From assembly GCA_020073465.1 (NCBI GenBank), contig JAIQFC010000023.1, forward strand, positions 1 to 64,000: 64,000 nt of DNA. The letters are read 5' to 3'. Position 1 is the stretch's first letter. Each line of letters starts with the position of its first letter. Shown here in pieces: positions 7,031 through 14,891 of this stretch. The notes under the pieces are model-generated. The model searched no databases, had not been told where the DNA came from, and saw only the letters and a program-made list of their open reading frames with translations. The stretch comes from Terriglobia bacterium. GTDB lineage: Bacteria; Acidobacteriota; Terriglobia; Terriglobales; Acidobacteriaceae. Made by a program: the position numbers and the translations under genes.

Positions 7031-8191
7031 TTGTCCGCTGTTGAGGCGACCACAACTCCCGCCACTCCCGCCATCCGCAAAACTGCGTTGAACGCCGTCC
7101 ATCGCCAGATGGGGGCGAAGATGGTGGAGTTCAATGGCTGGGACATGCCGGTGGAGTATCCCGCGGCGATCGGCTGCGGAATCATCAACGAGCACATGGC
7201 GGTGCGCACGGGTGTGGGCATTTTCGATGTCAGTCACATGGGCGACATCCGCCTGGCGGGGCCGCAGGCGCTGGCTGCGGTGCAGCACATCTCCATGAAC
7301 GACGCTTCGCGGCTGGCGGTGGGGCAGGCGCAGTATTCGGCGCTGCTCTATCCCGAGGGGACGTTTGTGGACGATGTGATTGTCCACCGGCTGGGTGAGG
7401 ACGAGTACCTGCTGGTCATCAATGCGGGCACGCGGGAGAAAGACTTTAGCTGGGTACGGGAGAATACGCGACAGTTTGACTGCGCGGTGGAGAATCTGTC
7501 GGACGACTTCACGCAGATTGCGATCCAGGGGCCGAAGGGCGTGGATCTGCTGCAGAAGCTGACGGACGCGGAATTGAGCGCGGTGAAGTTCTACTGGGTG
7601 ACGCGCGGGACAGTGTGCGGGATTCCTGGTGTGTTGATGGGGCGAACGGGGTACACGGCGGAAGATGGGTTCGAAATTTATGTTCCAGCAGACGAGGCGA
7701 CCAGCGCGCGAGTGTGGCATCAGATTCTGGCGGGGGGAAAGGAATTCGGCGTTGTCCCCTGTGGCCTTGGTTCCCGCAACACGTTGCGTCTGGAAGGCAA
7801 GCTTCCGCTCTACGGGCATGAGATTTCCGATACGATTAACGTTTGGGAAGCCGGGCTCGATCGCTTCTGCAAGATGGAGAAGGAGGAGTTTGTTGGGCGG
7901 GCCGCGCTGGAGAAGGCTCGGGCCTCCGGTGTGAAGCGGACGCTGGTGGGTCTCGAGATGACCGAGCGTGGCATCGCGCGCGACGGATATAAGGTGCTGG
8001 ACGGCGGTGAGCGTGAGATTGGGTATGTGACCAGTGGGTCTCCGGCACCGTTTTTGAAGAAGAATATCGCGCTCGCCTATGTGCCGACGGAGTTTTCGGC
8101 AGTAGGGACAGCGATCAAGGTCGAGATTCGTGGGCAGGGCGTAGGAGCGGTGGTGGTCCCGACGCCTTTTTATAAGCGGCCGAAGAAATGA
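7031..8191 (+). CDS. gcvT: Glycine cleavage system T protein (aminomethyltransferase)
   Basis: T protein transfers the methylene carbon from the aminomethyl-lipoyl H protein to tetrahydrofolate, releasing ammonia. The 386-residue protein has the family opening KTALNAVHRQMGAKMVEFNGWDMP, the folate-site segment GVGIFDVSHMGDI and the GRTGYTAEDGFEIY motif, and near-standard length. I chose the TTG at 7031, which has TTGAGGT six bases upstream; a TTG at 7019 would add four residues but lacks that signal. It heads the set gcvT-gcvH-gcvPA-gcvPB, all on the plus strand. Confidence 0.93.
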   Translation: MSAVEATTTPATPAIRKTALNAVHRQMGAKMVEFNGWDMPVEYPAAIGCGIINEHMAVRTGVGIFDVSHMGDIRLAGPQALAAVQHISMNDASRLAVGQAQYSALLYPEGTFVDDVIVHRLGEDEYLLVINAGTREKDFSWVRENTRQFDCAVENLSDDFTQIAIQGPKGVDLLQKLTDAELSAVKFYWVTRGTVCGIPGVLMGRTGYTAEDGFEIYVPADEATSARVWHQILAGGKEFGVVPCGLGSRNTLRLEGKLPLYGHEISDTINVWEAGLDRFCKMEKEEFVGRAALEKARASGVKRTLVGLEMTERGIARDGYKVLDGGEREIGYVTSGSPAPFLKKNIALAYVPTEFSAVGTAIKVEIRGQGVGAVVVPTPFYKRPKK

Positions 8192-8213
8192 AGACCCGGC
8201 AGGGAAAATCTTC

Positions 8214-8280
8214 AACCACCAAGGACACGAAGGTACACGAAGTAGAGCTAGAAGCTAGCAGCTAGGAGCTAGAAGCTTTT
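8214..8280. repeat. Family C half-element plus AGCTAG tandem words before gcvH
   Basis: AACCACCAAGGACACGAAGG (8214-8233) runs into serial AGCTAGAAGCTAGCAGCTAG words that continue up to the gcvH ATG. The only candidate ribosome binding site of gcvH, AGGAG, is part of these words. Confidence 0.7.
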
Positions 8281-8670
8281 ATGGCGTATCCAACAGATCG
8301 CAAATATACGAAAGAGCATGAGTGGATTCAGACGAGCGGAACGTCCGCGACGGTCGGCATCACGGACTATGCGCAGGAGTCCCTGGGCGACATTGTCTTC
8401 GTCGAAGTGCCGAAGGTGGGCGTGGAACTCACGGCGGGCAAGACGTTTGGCACCGTCGAATCCGTGAAGGCGGTGTCGGACTTGTACGCTCCCGCTTCCG
8501 GAACGGTCACCGAAGTGAATGGGGATCTGGCATCGTCGCCGGAGAAAGTGAACAAGGACCCGCACGGCTCGTGGATGGTGAAGATCACACTGAAGAATCC
8601 GAAGGATCTGGATGCGCTGCTCTCCGCCGCCGACTATGAAAAGTTCGTGGCGGAAGAGAGCGGGCACTGA
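8281..8670 (+). CDS. gcvH: Glycine cleavage system H protein (lipoyl carrier)
   Basis: H protein carries the aminomethyl group on a lipoyl lysine between P and T proteins. The 129-residue sequence has the family hallmarks: KYTKEHEWI near the start, GITDYAQESLGDIVFVEVP, and the lipoylation site FGTVESVKAVSDLYAP with K63 as the modified lysine. ATG 8281 gives the normal N-terminus. The upstream AGGAG lies inside AGCTAG repeat words, so repeat DNA appears to have supplied the ribosome binding site. A repeat hairpin separates it from gcvPA. Confidence 0.95.
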   Translation: MAYPTDRKYTKEHEWIQTSGTSATVGITDYAQESLGDIVFVEVPKVGVELTAGKTFGTVESVKAVSDLYAPASGTVTEVNGDLASSPEKVNKDPHGSWMVKITLKNPKDLDALLSAADYEKFVAEESGH

Positions 8671-8745
8671 GGCCGGACCTCAGACTTCAGACCTTAGACC
8701 TCGGCCATGCATTGCTGAGGTCTGACGCCCGAGGTCCGACGCCGG
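8671..8745. repeat. Family B palindromic repeat after gcvH
   Basis: GGACCTCAGACTTCAGACC on the left is answered by GCTGAGGTCTGACGCC and GAGGTCCGACGCC on the right, forming an imperfect hairpin around CATGCATTG. The same words occur at 285-418 and 3391-3486. Confidence 0.75.
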
Positions 8746-8817
8746 TTTTGGTGCACTTGAGCGTTGGCGAGGCGGCTGCAATCAAACAGAATCTGTCCTA
8801 CATCTAATTAACTTCTT

Positions 8818-10194
8818 ATGCGCTATTTACCGAAATCTCCTGCCGACCGCGAAGCCATGCTGAAGGCGATTGGCCTGCGCTCGGTGGACGACCTGTTTGC
8901 GCCGATTCCGGCAGAATACCGGCTGGACCGCGATTTGAAGATTCCGCGACAGATGGCAGAGTCGGAAATTGTCGACTTCTTTAAACAGCGCTCGCGCGAG
9001 AATGGCGACGGCTATACCAGCTTTCTGGGCGCTGGAGCGTACTTTCATTACCGGCCCGTCATTATCGATTCGCTGATTTCGCGCGGCGAGTTTCTCACTG
9101 CCTACACCCCTTACCAGGCGGAGATTTCGCAGGGGACGCTGCAGTCCATCTTTGAATTTCAGACGATGATCTGCGAACTGACCGGCATGGAGGTGGCGAA
9201 CGCTTCCATGTACGACGGTTCGACCGCGGCGGCTGAGGCGGTGATGATGGCGGTGCGGCTGACGGGACGACGGTCGGTGGTGGTGGCGCGCAGCCTGCAT
9301 CCGGAGTATCGCGAGGTGCTGGCGACCTACGCGACGCATCAGGGGATGCCGCTGGCGGTCGCGGGCTTTGGTGCTGACGGGCGGCTGAATCTCAAAGAGC
9401 TTGAGAAGTCGATTACCGCGGAGACGGCGGCGGTACTGATCCAGTCGCCGAACTTCTTTGGGACGATTGAGGACGTGGCCGCCGTTGCAGAGATTGCCCA
9501 CAAGCACGGGGCAATGCTGGTAGTTTCGATTGCCGAGGCGGTGTCGCTCGGAATCGTGGAGCCGCCGCGGGAAGCCGACATCATTGCAATGGAAGCGCAG
9601 TCGTTCGGCGTACCGATGGGATTCGGCGGGCCGTACTGCGGAGTGATCGCCACGCGGGAGAAATTCGTGCGGCAGATGCCGGGGCGACTGGTCGGGCAGA
9701 CGACCGACAAGCACGGCAATCGTGGATTCGTCCTGACGCTGGCTACCCGCGAGCAGCACATCCGGCGGGAGAAGGCGACATCGAACATCTGCACGAACCA
9801 GGCTTTGGTGGCGCTCATGGTCAACATCTTTATGACCGTGTACGGAAAGATTGGGCTGAAAGAACTTGCGAAGCAGAACCTGGCGAAAACCGCGTATGCA
9901 GCAGGGCAGTTTGCCAAGCACGGGAAAGTTCTGTTTGGCGGTGCGCCACGGTTCAACGAATTCGTAGTCGAGACCAGTCAAGATCCTTACGCGATCAACA
10001 GCCGCCTGCTGGGACACAAGATGGTGGGTGGATTGCCGCTGAAGAAGTTTTATCCCGAACTGGGGAATGCGGCGCTGTGGTGCTGCACCGAACTGACCAC
10101 GCGATCCGCGATCGACACAGCTGTGGGACTGGTGGCTGAAAGCGAGCGCTCGGTGCGACCGGCGAAAGAGGAAGTCGAGGAGGTGGCGCGATGA
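8818..10194 (+). CDS. gcvPA: Glycine dehydrogenase (decarboxylating) subunit 1
   Basis: The N-terminal half of the split, two-subunit P protein, which decarboxylates glycine together with subunit 2. The 458-residue length is usual for GcvPA. The sequence contains [40 protein letters not shown] and the conserved end segment beginning [10 protein letters not shown]. This half lacks the PLP lysine, which lies in subunit 2, as expected. The stop overlaps the gcvPB start by four bases (ATGA), so the two subunits are translationally coupled. Split P proteins are common in Acidobacteriota and Firmicutes. Confidence 0.95.
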   Translation: MRYLPKSPADREAMLKAIGLRSVDDLFAPIPAEYRLDRDLKIPRQMAESEIVDFFKQRSRENGDGYTSFLGAGAYFHYRPVIIDSLISRGEFLTAYTPYQAEISQGTLQSIFEFQTMICELTGMEVANASMYDGSTAAAEAVMMAVRLTGRRSVVVARSLHPEYREVLATYATHQGMPLAVAGFGADGRLNLKELEKSITAETAAVLIQSPNFFGTIEDVAAVAEIAHKHGAMLVVSIAEAVSLGIVEPPREADIIAMEAQSFGVPMGFGGPYCGVIATREKFVRQMPGRLVGQTTDKHGNRGFVLTLATREQHIRREKATSNICTNQALVALMVNIFMTVYGKIGLKELAKQNLAKTAYAAGQFAKHGKVLFGGAPRFNEFVVETSQDPYAINSRLLGHKMVGGLPLKKFYPELGNAALWCCTELTTRSAIDTAVGLVAESERSVRPAKEEVEEVAR

Positions 10195-11681
10195 AACGCA
10201 TGACCCGCAAGGCCACGCGCCACGTCAATCAGAACGAAGGGCTGATCTTCGAGAAGTCATCGGCGGGAAAGGCGGCGTGGAAGTTGCCGCCGCTCGATGT
10301 GCCGGAAGTGGATACGGCCGCGCTGCTGGGCGTGGCGGAGAGAAAAGACCTGGGAAGCATGCCCGAGGTGAGCGAGATCGAGATCATCCGGCATTTCACT
10401 CGGCTTTCGACCTGGAACTATGCCATTGATCTGGGTATGTATCCGCTGGGATCGTGCACTATGAAGTACAACCCGCGCGTGAATGAGCACGTTGCGCGAG
10501 TGGAGGGCATCGCGAACGGGCATCCGTACCAGCCGGAGAAGATCTCACAGGGCGCGCTGCACATCCTGAAAACGCTGAGTGAATGCCTGCTGGAAATCAC
10601 CGGCATGGACGCGATTACGCTGCAGCCCGCGGCCGGCGCGCACGGCGAGATGACCGGCCTGCTGATGGTGCGGGCGTATCACCACTCGAAGGGCAACGCG
10701 CGGAAGAAGATTCTGATTCCCGACTCGGCGCACGGGACCAATCCGGCGACGGCTGCGATGGTGAACTATGCGGTCGAGAATCTGAAATCGGACTCGCGCG
10801 GCATGGTCGATATTGCGGCGTTGGAAGCGCAGATGAGCGAGGATGTGGCCGCGCTCATGCTGACGAATCCCAACACGCTGGGAGTTTTCGAACAGGACAT
10901 CCACAAGATTGCCGACATCCTGCATGCGAAGGGCGGCCTCCTCTATATGGACGGGGCCAACATGAACGCGTTGGTGGGCAAGGCGCGTCCGGGCGATTTT
11001 GGTGTCGATGTGATGCACCTGAACCTGCACAAGACGTTTTCGACACCGCATGGCGGTGGCGGGCCGGGATCAGGGCCCGTCGCAATCAAGAAAGCCCTGG
11101 AACCATTTCTGCCGCGGCCCGTGGTGGTGACCAAGCCGGACGGCACGCTGGGCTTCGACTACGACCGCCCGCAGTCGGTGGGGCGGGTGCGCGCGTTCTA
11201 CGGAAATTTCGGCATGTTCGTTCGCGCCCTCGCCTACATTCAGGCAAACGGACCTGACGGTTTGCGGCGGACGACCGAAGATGCGGTGCTCAACGCGAAC
11301 TACATTCGCAAGGGACTCGAGGGCACGTACGATCTGCCGTACGCGACGCCGACGATGCACGAAGTTGTCTTCAGCGACAAGGTGCAGGCGAAAAAGGGCG
11401 TGCGCACGATGGACATTGCCAAACGACTGATCGACTACGGATTCCATCCGTATACGACGGCGTTTCCTCTGATTGTGCCGGGCGCGATGATGATTGAGCC
11501 GACGGAGAGCGAGTCCAAGGAAGAAATGGATTTGTTCATCGAAGCGATGAAGTCGATTGCGGACGAAGTGGAAGAAGATCCGCAGACGGTGCTCGATGCG
11601 CCACATTCGACGCGGGTTTCGCGGTTGGATGAGACGGCGGCCGCGAGGAAGCCGGTCTTACGGTGGAAACCGACCGCGTGA
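10191..11681 (+). CDS. gcvPB: Glycine dehydrogenase (decarboxylating) subunit 2
   Basis: The catalytic PLP-binding half of the P protein, 496 residues. The PLP lysine is K281 in [20 protein letters not shown], preceded by [10 protein letters not shown]. Other family segments are [14 protein letters not shown] and [12 protein letters not shown]. It overlaps gcvPA by four bases. No lipoamide dehydrogenase gene is nearby, so the L protein must be supplied from elsewhere. The ATG at 10191 is used; an ATG nine bases downstream is the only close alternative. Confidence 0.95.
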   Translation: MKRMTRKATRHVNQNEGLIFEKSSAGKAAWKLPPLDVPEVDTAALLGVAERKDLGSMPEVSEIEIIRHFTRLSTWNYAIDLGMYPLGSCTMKYNPRVNEHVARVEGIANGHPYQPEKISQGALHILKTLSECLLEITGMDAITLQPAAGAHGEMTGLLMVRAYHHSKGNARKKILIPDSAHGTNPATAAMVNYAVENLKSDSRGMVDIAALEAQMSEDVAALMLTNPNTLGVFEQDIHKIADILHAKGGLLYMDGANMNALVGKARPGDFGVDVMHLNLHKTFSTPHGGGGPGSGPVAIKKALEPFLPRPVVVTKPDGTLGFDYDRPQSVGRVRAFYGNFGMFVRALAYIQANGPDGLRRTTEDAVLNANYIRKGLEGTYDLPYATPTMHEVVFSDKVQAKKGVRTMDIAKRLIDYGFHPYTTAFPLIVPGAMMIEPTESESKEEMDLFIEAMKSIADEVEEDPQTVLDAPHSTRVSRLDETAAARKPVLRWKPTA

Positions 11682-11728
11682 ATTGTAAGCGGCTCAACAG
11701 TATGCTGAAAGACTCGGTTGGGTACCTC

Positions 11729-11870
11729 GGGGGCTAAAGCCCTGACAGAAAAAGGTCTTTATCGCAGCGCTGAAAGCGCTGCGCCACCCAAAATCGAAGG
11801 CTTTCAGCAAACCGTAAAGCCGCGGGCTCTGCCCGCGGGACAGCCGAGGCGGCCGTCCCTACACAAGCCC
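11729..11870. repeat. Cluster of short palindromes after gcvPB
   Basis: Serial hairpins: GGGGGCTAAAGCCC (about 11729-11742), CAGCGCTGAAAGCGCTGCGC (about 11766-11785), GCGGGCTCTGCCCGCGG (about 11823-11839) and GGACGGCC-type words ending GTCCCTACAC. There is no gene in 11682-11916. One of these could end the gcv transcript, but none is followed by a T-run. Confidence 0.6.
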
Positions 11871-11916
11871 CTTCCCCCCAGTCTTGCGGGGACACCAACG
11901 GCAATCTGCCTTTCGA

Positions 11917-12081
11917 TCAACTCTTCCTTGACGTCACCGCAAAAAACGCGGCAGCCTCCTGCTCCACGTGCTTACTGCCACAATGAGGACATTTGACATC
12001 TTCCTTGTCGTGCTCGGTCAGGGTGAGGACGGTTTCGAAGGACTTGTGACAATCGAGGCAGACGTAATCGTAGACGGGCAT
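11917..12081 (-). CDS. FmdB-type zinc-ribbon small protein (54 aa)
   Basis: A 54-residue protein starting MPVYDYVCLDCHKSFE with two CxxC knuckles (C8-x2-C11 and C31-x2-C34, CPHCGS), the layout of FmdB/zinc-ribbon regulatory proteins. The ATG at 12081 is preceded by GGGAGG at good spacing. Its partner or target is unknown; such genes are often orphans, and this one stands alone between the gcv operon and a DUF2911 gene. Confidence 0.75.
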   Translation of the reverse strand: MPVYDYVCLDCHKSFETVLTLTEHDKEDVKCPHCGSKHVEQEAAAFFAVTSRKS

Positions 12082-12130
12082 GGGAACCTCCCGTGGGGAA
12101 TGCTGCTAGGAGAATTGTACGCCGAAGGGA

Positions 12131-12245
12131 AATTGTTGATTGTTGATTTTTGATTGTTGATTGAAACCCTTCGATTTCAGTGGCGAACCTCGCGTGAGGC
12201 GGTTTTCCAATCAACAATCAAAAATCAACAATCAACAATCAAAAG
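12131..12245. repeat. Family D inverted repeat (TTGTTGATT type)
   Basis: AATTGTTGATTGTTGATTTT at 12131-12150 and following words are matched by AATCAACAATCAAAAATCAA at about 12209-12228 and following words, giving a stem of about 35 bases around a GC-rich centre with its own CCTCGCGTGAGG hairpin. A related element with different bases (TCGGATTTTCGATTGCC / GGCAATCGGAAATCGG) lies at 36563-36652. Confidence 0.8.
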
Positions 12246-12261
12246 CTGCTCGCCCTCGGCC

Positions 12262-12783
12262 TTACTTCGCCGAGATGTCGACCGAGGCGCGGGTGGATTC
12301 CCAATCCATGCGCAGCGTGCAGCCGCTGCTCGACTTGTCGTAGGCAATGGTGAAGTTCTCAACCGGCGACGGCAGCTTGGAAACCTTCATGTCGACGCGG
12401 GCCAGTTCGTCGCTCTCGTACTTGTAGGGGATACCCCATTCGCCGGTTTTCTTGTTGATGATGAGGGTCCACTTGTCGGCGTTGGGGACGGTGAAGATGG
12501 TGTAGCTGCCAGCGGGAACGGCCTTACCGCCGACTGCGAGATCGGCGCTGGTGACGAAGGTCGTGGCTTCATTGGCTCCGGTGCGCCAGACTTCCCCGAA
12601 GGGTACCAGGCCGCCGTAGATCTTGCGTCCTTTTACGCGCGGGCTGGAGTAGTCGGTCTTGATGGTCTTGCCGCCCAGATCACACGAAGCGGAGGCCGGG
12701 GGGCTGGGGCGGCTGCCTTGGGCCGAGGCGAAGAGGGTCAGAGCGAAAATCACACATGTGAATAGGGCGAGTCTTTTCTTCAT
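12262..12783 (-). CDS. DUF2911-family secreted protein
   Basis: A 173-residue protein with a signal peptide (MKKRLALFTCVIFALTLFAS, cleavage near residue 22) followed by a DUF2911 domain. The domain shows YSSPRVKGRKIYG, GEVWRTGANEATT, AGSYTIFTVP and WGIPYKYESDELARVD. The family is frequent in Bacteroidota and Acidobacteriota and has no established function; it is exported to the periplasm or anchored outside. The ATG at 12783 has AAGGAG upstream. It stands alone, with repeats downstream. Confidence 0.85.
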   Translation of the reverse strand: MKKRLALFTCVIFALTLFASAQGSRPSPPASASCDLGGKTIKTDYSSPRVKGRKIYGGLVPFGEVWRTGANEATTFVTSADLAVGGKAVPAGSYTIFTVPNADKWTLIINKKTGEWGIPYKYESDELARVDMKVSKLPSPVENFTIAYDKSSSGCTLRMDWESTRASVDISAK

Positions 12784-12922
12784 GGTCTCTCCTTTTGGTA
12801 GTCAGCAATCGTTAGTCGTTAGTGGTCTGCAATCGCCAAGAGATTTTGACGTGCGAGTGAGGAATATGTCAGCAGGACGTAGCCATTATGCTCCTTGCGC
12901 GACGGCGGTTACAATCACCCCT

Positions 12923-13174
12923 ATGCCGGTATTCGATGAAAAGCAGGAAGAGCTGGAACATTACGAGACCATGATGGGCGTCCCACGCGGGCGGCTGGCC
13001 GTCACGATGGATACAATCACCGACGCCATGGCGCTGGTTGGGCAGCATGGCGTCTACTGCCAGAGCCAACGCTGGCCCGGCAAGCCCGTGATGGACATCC
13101 AGATCGTCATGAAGAGCCTTACCGACGCGAAGGAACTGATCCAGAGTGTGATGGAGGAGCTGAAGAAGGGTTGA
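12923..13174 (+). CDS. Conserved-looking 83-aa protein, function unknown
   Basis: An acidic, soluble 83-residue protein (MPVFDEKQEELEHYETMMGV...) ending EELKKG. It has no signal peptide and no cysteine pair, and I do not recognise the family. ATG 12923 has no ribosome binding site, but TACAAT (12910-12915) stands 7 bases before it, so the mRNA may be leaderless. An in-frame ATG at 12866 with GAGGA upstream would add 19 residues of less protein-like sequence. Confidence 0.6.
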   Translation: MPVFDEKQEELEHYETMMGVPRGRLAVTMDTITDAMALVGQHGVYCQSQRWPGKPVMDIQIVMKSLTDAKELIQSVMEELKKG

Positions 13175-13482
13175 GGGACCGCGCGTGGGACACGCTCCTG
13201 CTTCATCTTCACCCTCCAGGCCGTGTCATCCTGAGCGGAGGGATGCTTCGCGAAGCGGAGCAGCCACGCAGTCGAAGGATCCCTATCAGCTTGTAGTACC
13301 CGGCGGTTCAAGTGTTCTCCCCGCGATCCAGAAGGGTCTCTCGATCGCCGGCCCTACCGAGATGCCGCGGTTGAAACGCCTTGACGAACCGCCGGTGCTG
13401 CACGGGTGCAAGGGATCCTTCGACTCCGCAAGTGCTTCGCATTCGCGAAGCACTTGCTGCGCTCAGGATGACAAATTATAAG
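13175..13482. repeat. Two family A repeat elements in a non-coding gap
   Basis: One element (about 13226-13286) runs CATCCTGAGCGGAGGG...GCAGTCGAAGGATCC. The other (about 13408-13472), in opposite orientation, runs ATCCTTCGACTCCGC, then the stem AAGTGCTTCGCattcGCGAAGCACTT, then GCGCTCAGGATGACA. No gene is seen in the gap. Confidence 0.8.
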
Positions 13483-14670
13483 TTACGGTTTTGCGGCGAC
13501 CATCACCACGGCGTGCGAGGCGACAGACGCCGAAAACTTCCCGGTGAACTTTCCGAGATCCTTGTGCTGCCACAAATCGCGGACGGCTGCGCTTAGATGA
13601 TCGGGATATCCGAGATCTTCCCAGGCTACTGTAATGTTTTGCTCGGATGCGCTGCGATTCAGCAGCACCACGGCGCGACTTCCGTCCTTCAACTGTTTGG
13701 CCCAGACTTCCAGGTCGCCGTTCTTTGCAACGCGGGTTCCTTCGCGGCCTAGAGGATCCTGATTCACGGCAATGACCTCTTTGTTAGTGAGGATGTTGTG
13801 AGTTGCGGGACGCATGCTGCGCAGGTCATTGCCTGCAATCAGCGGCGCCGCGAGGATTGCCCATAGGCTGAAATGGGAGCGGTACTCGGTGTCCGTCATG
13901 CCGCCGTTGCCAACCTCGAGCATGTCAGGATCGTTCCAGTGGCCGGGACCGGCGTAGGACTCGAGTCCGACTTGCAGATCGAGGATGTCGAGCATGCCGT
14001 AGCTGCAGCAGTCACCGGGGGACCACTCCTTCTTGCCTTGCCAGCGGTCCTGAATGTCGCCGGTGGTGCGCCACAAGTTGCCGCCAACTTCTTCCCAGAG
14101 CCAGGGCTTGGCCTTTCCCCACTCGCAGATGCTGAGGACGATGGGGCGGCCGGCAGCGTCGAGCGCGGCGCGCATGTTGGCGTAGGCGGCCTTGGCATCC
14201 TGCGTGGTTGTGCTGCACCAGTCGTATTTCAAATAGTCGACGCCCCAGGCGGCGTATTGAATCGCGTCCTGATATTCATGGCCGAGGCCGCCGGGACGGC
14301 CGGCACAGGTCTTCGAGCCGGCGTCGGAGTAGACGCCGAACTTCAAGCCGAGTGAGTGAATGTAATCGCCGACGGCCTTCATGCCGTGCGGAAAGCGCTG
14401 CGGGTCGGCGACGATGTTGCCGGCCGCGTCACGGCTGACCTGCCAGCAGTCGTCGATATTCACGTATTGGTAGCCGGCGTCTTTCATGCCGGACTTCACC
14501 ATGGCGTCGGCCATGCTCTTGATCATGTCCTCGCTCACGTTGCAGGCAAACTTGTTCCAGGAATTCCAACCCATGGGTGGCGTGGGGGCAAGAGTGCTTT
14601 CCTGGGCTTGCAGGGAGCCGGCAAGTAAGAGTCCAAGGATTGCGATGAGGTGCAGCGCTCTGGTTTTCAT
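13483..14670 (-). CDS. Secreted GH27 alpha-galactosidase
   Basis: A 395-residue glycoside hydrolase of family 27, removing terminal alpha-galactose from oligosaccharides or plant polymers. A signal peptide (1-22) is followed by the family opening TPPMGWNSWNKFACN (30-44) and NIDDCW (71-76). The nucleophile is D150 in YLKYDWC, and D205 in RTTGDIQD is the probable acid/base (R201-x3-D205 spacing as in other GH27 enzymes). The C-terminal beta-sandwich runs to residue 395. The ATG at 14670 lacks a ribosome binding site but has TACAAA seven bases upstream, suggesting a leaderless transcript. An alpha-N-acetylgalactosaminidase specificity cannot be excluded. Confidence 0.9.
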   Translation of the reverse strand: MKTRALHLIAILGLLLAGSLQAQESTLAPTPPMGWNSWNKFACNVSEDMIKSMADAMVKSGMKDAGYQYVNIDDCWQVSRDAAGNIVADPQRFPHGMKAVGDYIHSLGLKFGVYSDAGSKTCAGRPGGLGHEYQDAIQYAAWGVDYLKYDWCSTTTQDAKAAYANMRAALDAAGRPIVLSICEWGKAKPWLWEEVGGNLWRTTGDIQDRWQGKKEWSPGDCCSYGMLDILDLQVGLESYAGPGHWNDPDMLEVGNGGMTDTEYRSHFSLWAILAAPLIAGNDLRSMRPATHNILTNKEVIAVNQDPLGREGTRVAKNGDLEVWAKQLKDGSRAVVLLNRSASEQNITVAWEDLGYPDHLSAAVRDLWQHKDLGKFTGKFSASVASHAVVMVAAKP

Positions 14671-14891
14671 CGTGACATTTGTATCAGAGGAACGAACGGG
14701 TGAGAGAAGAAAACTGGAGCCATCTCGTGAAGTCTCCGCACTGGAACAGAAGCGCGACCCTGAGGGGCTAAAGAACGGATCTTAGGTGACACTTGGAAGG
14801 CACCCTTCGGCTCGCTAGCGCTCGCTCAGGGCAGGCTCTAGAACAGAAGCCGTGCCCTTCCCAAACCATTCATGAGATCGCTTCCGACTGC
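14671..14891. repeat. Gap with CCCTTCGGCTC...CTCAGGGCAGGC repeat
   Basis: At about 14799-14838 the element CCCTTCGGCTCGCTAGCG/CGCTCGCTCAGGGCAGGC forms a near-perfect hairpin. It is a variant of family A and is also found at 22578-22602 and inside the nested repeat at 44548-44573. A GGGGCTAAAG word precedes it. No gene is seen. Confidence 0.7.

Noticed and set aside
6440-8215. A 591-codon minus-strand open frame over ftsI and gcvT
   Set aside because: It is low-complexity Arg/Pro/His sequence antisense to two recognised genes, and is a GC-rich shadow.
12131-12245. CRISPR-like array from the TTGATTGTTGATT words
   Set aside because: The words form one inverted repeat with no unique spacers, and no cas gene is present in the window.
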